DNA from: Pseudomonadales bacterium
GTDB taxonomy: Bacteria; Pseudomonadota; Gammaproteobacteria; Pseudomonadales; Alcanivoracaceae
Reading direction: 5' to 3'
Length of the DNA: 33,846 nucleotides
Assembly: GCA_022360555.1 (NCBI GenBank)
Contig: JAKSCQ010000262.1
Span: 1-33,846 of the forward strand
The notes below the pieces were generated by a model. That model did not search any database. It saw only the letters and a list, made by a program, of their open reading frames with translations, and had not been told where the DNA came from. Of the stretch, positions 29,657 through 33,846 are shown piece after piece (position 1 is the first letter of the stretch; the number at the start of each line of letters is the position of its first letter). The translations under genes were made by a program, and so were the position numbers.

Positions 29657-30007
29657 ATGGCCAAACCATGGACATACGAAGAAGATAAACGCCTATACCA
29701 ATGGGAAGTGGGCCCAACAAAAACGCCAGTAGCAGAGCAGGCTAAATCATTAGGTAGAACGGTAAATGCTGTTTACACAAGGCGTAGCCAACTGAAGGAG
29801 ACCTTTGAATTTACCAAGCAGTATACACACTCCCTGGAGTATGATTGTATGTTTCTAAACACAAGGCTGAAGGAGGAGTTGTTAAGGGCTGAATCGGCTA
29901 AATCAGCGGTCAATGAGCTGAGAGATAGGCTTAAAAGTGGCCACCTGACGATAGGAATATGTCTACTAGTTAACGTGGCCTTATGGGTCATCATCTTAAT
30001 GTCTTAA
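29657..30007 (+). CDS. Myb/SANT-like domain, coiled coil and C-terminal membrane anchor
   Basis: A 116-residue protein in three parts. Residues about 4-47 (PWTYEEDKRLYQWE, then AEQAKSLGRTVNAVYTRRSQ) have the tryptophan, acidic patch and R-T-x-x-A-V-x-x-R pattern of Myb/SANT helix-turn-helix domains. Residues about 60-93 are a charged coiled coil. Residues about 97-115 (LTIGICLLVNVALWVIILM) are one transmembrane helix. A DNA-binding domain fixed to the membrane could tether phage DNA there. The conserved early leader precedes the ATG. The combination is visible; the function is inference. Confidence 0.65.
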   Translation: MAKPWTYEEDKRLYQWEVGPTKTPVAEQAKSLGRTVNAVYTRRSQLKETFEFTKQYTHSLEYDCMFLNTRLKEELLRAESAKSAVNELRDRLKSGHLTIGICLLVNVALWVIILMS

Positions 30008-30021
30008 GCGGAGTAAGTGCA

Positions 30022-30333
30022 ATGTATGCAATGATTGAAGAGGGTGTGGAAATCAAAAAAGACCGCACATTCGAGGACTATCACAATGCTAACCCACATA
30101 TTTATGCATTGTTTCTTAGGTATACTTTTGAGCTTATAGCGGCAGGAAGAAAGCATTATGGTGCCAAGGGTGTCATGGAGCGCATACGCTTTCATACAGC
30201 CATATGTTCCGATGAGGTGCTCAAGGTAAACAACAACTACACAGCAGGTTATGCTAGGATGTTTGCCAAGCAATACCCGCAACACAAAGACTTCTTTAAA
30301 ACGCGTAAGCTAACAAGCAATAGGAATAAGTGA
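30022..30333 (+). CDS. Conserved-type phage protein, unknown function
   Basis: A 103-residue protein starting MYAMIEEGVEIKKDRTFEDY, then NPHIYALFLRYTFELIAAGR and RIRFHTAICSDEVLKVNNNY, TAGYARMFAKQYPQ. The pattern (F-x-x-NP-x-x-Y, E-R-I-R-(F/W), N-N-x-Y-x-x-x-YARM) is recurrent in small phage proteins of unknown function. CGGAG sits before the ATG at 30022, preferred over an internal overlap start farther upstream. Confidence 0.65.
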   Translation: MYAMIEEGVEIKKDRTFEDYHNANPHIYALFLRYTFELIAAGRKHYGAKGVMERIRFHTAICSDEVLKVNNNYTAGYARMFAKQYPQHKDFFKTRKLTSNRNK

Positions 30334-30956
30334 TGAAATATAAAATAGTAAGTCCGCATTGTGGAAAAAAAGAGGCAGAAGCTTTGGTCGAAGAGGCTAA
30401 TGAGTTTATGAGGAAGCAGTATGAGGATGATCTTGACTCGGTGGTAAATCACTTTGCTCATGACATGGCGCGTCAACTAAAAAGCAAGTTATCTTTTCCT
30501 GAATTTGTCGCCAAGAGATTAACCGCACTTCTTGAGTCATATGATGATGGCGAAGACTTGAACGTCCCAGAGATCAATGGTTGGTTTTCTGTTTATAATA
30601 ATCTTGGAAGAGATTTACTCTTTATGGCCGATAGAATTGAGGGGTTAATTAATGGGCTTGAGGTGAAGGGGGATGCACAAGATGTCAAGGAATTGTACGA
30701 TTTATTAGACGGGTTTAGGGAGCGTATAAATTGCGCAGAACAATTTGAGCCACAACAACTGACAGAAGGCGGAGCAGTGCGACAGGAGTTTTTAAACGGC
30801 GGCGCAAATAAATACTCTGCTGAGCTTTATGAGGTTTTGCAGGGAATGCTAAGGAACTGGGATTTACGCCACGATGACCATTTCAGCGGCCCATCTGAAA
30901 AACTAAAGAAAATGGCTGAAGACATCCTAGCAAAAGCGAGAGGTGAGCATGGGTGA
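30333..30956 (+). CDS. Hypothetical helical protein
   Basis: A 207-residue acidic, mostly helical soluble protein (ALVEEANEFMRKQYEDDLDS; FMADRIEGLINGLEVKGDAQ). No motif recognised. The ATG shares a base with the preceding stop (TGATG), with AGGAA in reach. It is the largest gene of the third block. Confidence 0.6.
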   Translation: MKYKIVSPHCGKKEAEALVEEANEFMRKQYEDDLDSVVNHFAHDMARQLKSKLSFPEFVAKRLTALLESYDDGEDLNVPEINGWFSVYNNLGRDLLFMADRIEGLINGLEVKGDAQDVKELYDLLDGFRERINCAEQFEPQQLTEGGAVRQEFLNGGANKYSAELYEVLQGMLRNWDLRHDDHFSGPSEKLKKMAEDILAKARGEHG

Positions 30957-31248
30957 TAGTTTTTACGTTATTGACGAGTTTGATTACAGGCTTGTGAAGA
31001 AATATGGCACCGAAGCGGATGTTGCCATCCACAGGGTTGATGCATACGACTATGAAGAAGCAGCAGAGTCCGTCGCAGAGGAAGATTATGACTATGAACC
31101 ATGTAACCCAGCTAACTTCACCCCTTGTTACTATGTGGCTAGTGCAGCCGAGTATGCCACAAACACATGGAGGAAGGTAAAGATATCTGCGGATGTGCAA
31201 GTGGTATTTAGTGCGACACTAGAAGCAGCGTTTAAAGGAGAAGAGTGA
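30949..31248 (+). CDS. Hypothetical protein
   Basis: A 99-residue acidic protein (MGDSFYVIDEFDYRLVKKYG; DYEEAAESVAEEDYDYEPC). Start 30949 is preferred because GAGGTGA lies four bases upstream, inside the end of the preceding gene. Very acidic small phage proteins are sometimes DNA mimics, but there is no direct sign here. Its stop shares a base with the next start. Confidence 0.6.
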   Translation: MGDSFYVIDEFDYRLVKKYGTEADVAIHRVDAYDYEEAAESVAEEDYDYEPCNPANFTPCYYVASAAEYATNTWRKVKISADVQVVFSATLEAAFKGEE

Positions 31249-31506
31249 TGGATAAAATAGTTATAGTTGCTAGAGCCCACGAAGACGCGAGGTATTTTGC
31301 AAGAGAGAATAATATACCAAGGGATGGCTTTGTATACCTAGATTCACGAGAGAAGATTCTTGGCATGGAGACCCCCCCGGGTTGCACTCCTTCCTGGCTG
31401 GGAAATGCATAAGCACGCGAGAGAGTTATATCTTGAGCTCCTTTGCAGGCGCGCCATTGGTGTTGACGGAAACCCACTAACGCGGAGATTTATAGGAGAA
31501 GAGTGA
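31248..31506 (+). pseudogene. Small phage gene split by a frame change in a 7-C run
   Basis: From ATG 31248 the frame codes for MDKIVIVARAHEDARYFARE and FVYLDSREKILGMETP, then would end at 31410-31412 after a few unrelated residues. The +1 frame from 31378 continues with RVALLPGWEMHKHARELYLE, LLCRRAIGVDGNPL and a stop at 31504-31506. With six Cs instead of seven at 31372-31378 the product would be one protein of about 85 residues whose L-x-LPGW block is typical of a small phage protein family. It is either a real or sequencing frameshift, or programmed slippage. Confidence 0.7.
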
Positions 31507-31510
31507 AGTG

Positions 31511-31645
31511 ATGCAATTAGCGCCTGATTGGTGGATTTACTATATGGCCTTTTCGCTTTTTCTTACGTGCGTGGCTATTATCCGTGAGATGTCCGCAGAG
31601 ATGCGAAGAGATATATTTGATAAATTTGGAGTAAGTGATGACTGA
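31511..31645 (+). CDS. Tiny membrane protein
   Basis: A 44-residue protein: MQLAPDWWIYYMAFSLFLTC, then VAIIREMSAEMRRDIFDKFG. One hydrophobic helix (about residues 7-25) followed by an amphipathic charged tail. GGAGAAGAG precedes the start as in neighbouring genes. The next gene begins inside its end. Function unknown. Confidence 0.5.
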   Translation: MQLAPDWWIYYMAFSLFLTCVAIIREMSAEMRRDIFDKFGVSDD

Positions 31646-31838
31646 ATTAATCTTATATTTGCTTCTGGGGTATGTAGTTAACTGCACTTGCCTAGCAAAA
31701 AAGCGTTCTTCTGGTATTGACCTTGACACTTCAGACATGTTTTTCGCACTGGCCTTTTCATTTATGTGGCCCCTAATTTTTATTTTTTATTTTCTTGTAT
31801 ACCTAACAAACAAAGTTCTGGAGAGATTGAATGACTAA
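31638..31838 (+). CDS. Small two-helix membrane protein
   Basis: A 66-residue protein with two hydrophobic stretches: LILYLLLGYVVNCTCL near the start and FFALAFSFMWPLIFIFYFLV in the second half, separated by a charged loop. GGAG stands six bases before the ATG at 31638. It may be an early membrane-acting protein; nothing more can be said. Confidence 0.55.
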   Translation: MTELILYLLLGYVVNCTCLAKKRSSGIDLDTSDMFFALAFSFMWPLIFIFYFLVYLTNKVLERLND

Positions 31839-32082
31839 ATGGCAACCAATAGAAACAGCGCCTAAGGATGGGACTTTAGTGTTCCTGTATCATGAAAACT
31901 GGAATGTAGCATATCTGGCGCATTGGGGCCTGCTGGAAGGTGGGGATGAAGATACTGGCGAAGGCTATATATTCGCTTGGCTTCTTCAACAAGAAGATGG
32001 CGGAGCAATGGGAGATGGGATTTTGTGGCAGGATGAGGATTTTATGCCGACTCATTGGATGCCAGTGCCGGAGGTAGAGTGA
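31831..32082 (+). CDS. DUF551-like protein
   Basis: An 83-residue protein beginning MTKWQPIETAPKDGTLVFLY and ending FMPTHWMPVPEVE. The order W-x-P-I-E-x-x-P-K-D-G ... THWMP(L/V)PE is the DUF551 signature found in many phage early genes, sometimes as a separate gene. Function unknown. Its C-terminal codons supply the next gene's ribosome site (GGAGG). Confidence 0.75.
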   Translation: MTKWQPIETAPKDGTLVFLYHENWNVAYLAHWGLLEGGDEDTGEGYIFAWLLQQEDGGAMGDGILWQDEDFMPTHWMPVPEVE

Positions 32083-32486
32083 TGACTAAATATTATTACA
32101 CAGACCCGCTTAAAGCGGCGTATATGGCCAGAGAGTTTGGTGTTGTGTTTACGACAGAGCTAGGGGGCGCACCGGTAGGTAATAACGCAATAGCTATAAT
32201 TGGCTTTGATTATTTAACCATCATGTACGACGCGATGTATATAACAACAATGACGCAAACGGACAAGATGACGGTACACTCAGGCTCCCACCACATCTTT
32301 GAGCCTGTGGCTGGTGACGAAGCGACAATGTACCATCCGCAAAAGGGTATGAGAAAGGTGGTGTTTGATGGCGCGCACTGGTGCCTAGCTAACATTATTC
32401 CCGACACGCCAATAGAAGAAGGTTTTGTACTAACTGACTACGACAAACGAGACAACAAACAATTCTTTATGCCGGAGGTGGAGTAA
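32082..32486 (+). CDS. Hypothetical protein
   Basis: A 134-residue protein (MTKYYYTDPLKAAYMAREFG; IFEPVAGDEATMYHPQKGMR; FFMPEVE at the end). Start 32082 overlaps the DUF551-like stop (TGATG). Its last codons repeat the end of the DUF551-like gene (MPEVE), and its start resembles that of the gene at 33272, suggesting shared cassette borders. No known domain. Confidence 0.6.
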   Translation: MTKYYYTDPLKAAYMAREFGVVFTTELGGAPVGNNAIAIIGFDYLTIMYDAMYITTMTQTDKMTVHSGSHHIFEPVAGDEATMYHPQKGMRKVVFDGAHWCLANIIPDTPIEEGFVLTDYDKRDNKQFFMPEVE

Positions 32487-32752
32487 TGATTTATTGCATG
32501 AATTCAGACACGGTTGTTGAAACGGAAGATATAACGGATGTGCCAATTCACGACAAAGAGAGGTGTTTATTTCTACTTGATAAGCAGGACAAGCAAATAA
32601 CTAAATTACAAGCACGACTAGAGCACGTTGAGGCCGCATTAGAGATAGCTGAAAAGGAGCTAGATCAGAAGAGGTTCGAACTTCAGTCTGCGTATCAATA
32701 TATTACACATACGAACATAAAACGAAAAGAAAAGGAGAAGAGTAATGGATAG
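32486..32752 (+). CDS. Coiled-coil protein, unknown
   Basis: An 88-residue protein. After a short N-terminal part (MIYCMNSDTVVETEDITDVP) residues about 27-75 form a clear coiled coil (QDKQITKLQARLEHVEAALE then IAEKELDQKRFELQ). The start overlaps the preceding stop (TAATG). Likely oligomeric; function unknown. Confidence 0.6.
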   Translation: MIYCMNSDTVVETEDITDVPIHDKERCLFLLDKQDKQITKLQARLEHVEAALEIAEKELDQKRFELQSAYQYITHTNIKRKEKEKSNG

Positions 32753-33032
32753 AAAACATACAAATAATTTTGAAGATTATGTAGAGGTCGTGAAGGTGAG
32801 AGACAAGGAATATGAGGTAAACTATATCGTGTTTATAGATAGCGACCCGCCCGCTCCGACCCCGTACGGAAAACATGTGGCCTGTGTAACGACATGGGAC
32901 AGAGAATACGCCATGGTGTTTGCAGAGGCGCTAGCTGCACAAAAACGCATAGATGTTATGTACGTTCCGCTTGTGAAGGGGAAGAAGGCTAAATTTACAC
33001 CAGATGATAAAGTGAGAGGTGAACATGAGTGA
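32745..33032 (+). CDS. Hypothetical protein
   Basis: A 95-residue mixed-charge protein (FEDYVEVVKVRDKEYEVNYI; TTWDREYAMVFAEALAAQKR). It overlaps the previous gene by eight bases, with GGAG nine bases before its ATG. No family recognised. Confidence 0.6.
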   Translation: MDRKHTNNFEDYVEVVKVRDKEYEVNYIVFIDSDPPAPTPYGKHVACVTTWDREYAMVFAEALAAQKRIDVMYVPLVKGKKAKFTPDDKVRGEHE

Positions 33033-33279
33033 AGAGCCAATAACAGCAACTGAGGCACTTAAGCGGCATAAAGAAAATGTTAAGCATGCTAAGGTTACTA
33101 ATATAAGGCAGGAACTGATAGACCTTTTTGTAGAAGAAAGTGTTAAGCGTTTTAAAAAGAAACACCCAGAGCATTCAGAGTTAAACGCTGCGGATGAAAG
33201 TCTGCTTCGCGTGGTGTACATAGGGATGGCAGAGAATTCTTTAGATGGGCTTGTTAAGAAGGGGAAGGGTGATGACTAA
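33025..33279 (+). CDS. Hypothetical helical protein
   Basis: An 84-residue Lys/Glu-rich helical protein (MSEEPITATEALKRHKENVK; DLFVEESVKRFKKKHPEHSE). The ATG at 33025 has GAGGTGA four bases upstream; a GTG at 33019 is an alternative. Overlaps eight bases on both sides. Function unknown. Confidence 0.6.
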   Translation: MSEEPITATEALKRHKENVKHAKVTNIRQELIDLFVEESVKRFKKKHPEHSELNAADESLLRVVYIGMAENSLDGLVKKGKGDD

Positions 33280-33421
33280 ATACATCATTACACAAGAGCA
33301 GCTATCACAGATAACTAACCTGCTTGGCGAGATGCCAATGAAGTCAGAAGCGTACGTAAAGGGTATAGTTCAGGTTCTTAAGGGCTTACAGGTGCTAGAG
33401 ACTCGGGAAGAAGGCGAATAG
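33272..33421 (+). CDS. Last rightward small protein
   Basis: A 49-residue protein (MTKYIITQEQLSQITNLLGE then KSEAYVKGIVQVLKGLQVLE), probably two helices. Starts inside the end of the previous gene. It runs 44 bases into the convergent leftward gene, with no terminator visible, so rightward and leftward RNAs overlap here. Confidence 0.55.
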   Translation: MTKYIITQEQLSQITNLLGEMPMKSEAYVKGIVQVLKGLQVLETREEGE

Positions 33422-33635
33422 TAATTTCAACTTCACCATTATGGGTGACTGGCATTTCTGTTTCGTTAAATTCTTTCATTGCGCCACCAGTAGAACCAAG
33501 CTCCCAAGAGTTGGTCTGTATTAATGTAATAACATCATTAACATTTTGGCCAGCAAGTAGTGGCTGTTTTGTGGTAACAGCCGTAGTATCCTCAAACTTT
33601 GGAACACTTTCGGTAGTAATAGTAAATTCAGACAT
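33378..33635 (-). CDS. Small protein after the second fibre gene
   Basis: An 85-residue beta-type acidic protein (MSEFTITTESVPKFEDTTAV; GAMKEFNETEMPVTHNGEVE). GAGGA stands seven bases before its ATG. It follows the fibre stop by 43 bases and is the last gene of the late operon. Position suggests a fibre accessory or virion protein, but no motif supports this. Confidence 0.55.
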   Translation of the reverse strand: MSEFTITTESVPKFEDTTAVTTKQPLLAGQNVNDVITLIQTNSWELGSTGGAMKEFNETEMPVTHNGEVEITIRLLPESLAPVSP

Positions 33636-33678
33636 GGTAAAATCCTCAGAGTTATTTTATCAAGTTAACATATTTCTT

Positions 33679-33846
33679 TTAAGTGTTCCAGTATGGAATG
33701 ACAACATCTTGTGTGCCCACTGAAGCTTTTATGTATCCGTCCGGTGCGTTCATATCTACGGTTGATGAGGTTGTCCACCCAGGATCCGTTGTAGGGGTAT
33801 CAGTTACGCCGTGTATTGTGTTTGTAGAAGCAACCCCACCAGCATC
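33679..33846 (-). CDS. Second tail fibre/spike protein, C-terminal 55 residues (cut by window end)
   Basis: An open frame entering from the window end and stopping with TAA at 33681-33679. It ends NAPDGYIKASVGTQDVVIPY plus WNT, the aromatic VPYW-type ending common to the C-termini of phage fibres and spikes. The frame agrees with the open frame at the window start, and both ends carry GATGCT, so this is the missing end of the gene at 1-1767 in a circular map. No chaperone-type cleavable domain is visible. Confidence 0.75.
   Translation of the reverse strand, partial: DAGGVASTNTIHGVTDTPTTDPGWTTSSTVDMNAPDGYIKASVGTQDVVIPYWNT

Noticed and set aside
1-33846. Integrase, excisionase, att site or lambda-type repressor (temperate lifestyle)
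   Set aside because: No tyrosine or serine recombinase motif in any gene; the ribbon-helix-helix protein alone does not indicate lysogeny.
1-33846. Long direct terminal repeats of T7 type
   Set aside because: Only six bases are shared by the window ends, which could be chance or an assembly trace; the terminase type also argues against T7-type ends.

Overview
The window looks like the complete, circularly permuted genome (about 33.84 kb) of a lytic-type tailed phage with short-tail (podovirus) architecture. The two window ends are two pieces of one minus-strand tail-fibre gene. They join in the same reading frame, and the six bases AGCATC occur at both ends. The large terminase is of the P22/PBSX (headful) type, which fits a permuted genome. 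A Gram-negative host is indicated by the signal-anchor endolysin, the lipoprotein-like lysis neighbour and the sigma-70-like promoters. No integrase, RNA polymerase, DNA polymerase, primase, helicase or ligase gene was found. Host species cannot be told from the sequence.

Late region (minus strand, about 23.1 kb down to 1, wrapping to 33.85-33.38 kb). In transcription order: a strong promoter (23275-23303) with an adjacent 23-bp palindrome; five small accessory genes; small and large terminase; a GNAT-like protein; two small virion-type genes; GTG-started T7 gp8-type portal; Bbp19-like protein; scaffold; major capsid protein; a likely decoration protein; T7 gp11/gp12-type tail tube proteins; gp14, gp15 and gp16-type ejection proteins; a first fibre with a T7 gp17-like N-terminus; a lysis cassette (four small, mostly membrane proteins, SAR endolysin, lipoprotein); a Lys-rich small protein; a second fibre (split by the window ends); and a last small gene. 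Most junctions overlap by 4 bases (ATGA) or less, so this is one long operon boosted by internal promoters.

Regulatory hub (about 23.1-24.16 kb). About 1.1 kb with no credible gene holds the late promoter, a palindrome, several hairpins, a perfect 15-bp inverted repeat spanning about 190 bases, a rightward extended -10 promoter and tandem rightward terminator-like hairpins just in front of the first rightward gene. It is the best candidate here for an undescribed element (structured RNA, origin, or attenuated early leader).

Early/middle region. One rightward gene (24.16-24.53 kb) is followed by a leftward operon (26.49 to 24.53 kb) encoding a ribbon-helix-helix protein, a VRR-NUC nuclease, a Cys-rich protein with a DnaT-like tail and three unknowns. 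A promoter-operator region at 26.5 kb separates it from a rightward operon: small membrane proteins, Rad52-family annealing protein, pentapeptide-repeat protein, a small SSB/DUF736-like protein, a NinB-like protein and a possible CsrA-like protein. A near-consensus promoter at 29.23 kb drives a third block of about 14 tiny overlapping genes (29.3-33.4 kb), mostly unknown, including a Myb-like membrane-anchored protein, a gene broken in a 7-C run, and a DUF551-like protein. Replication therefore probably relies on host machinery plus a phage annealing/nuclease module.
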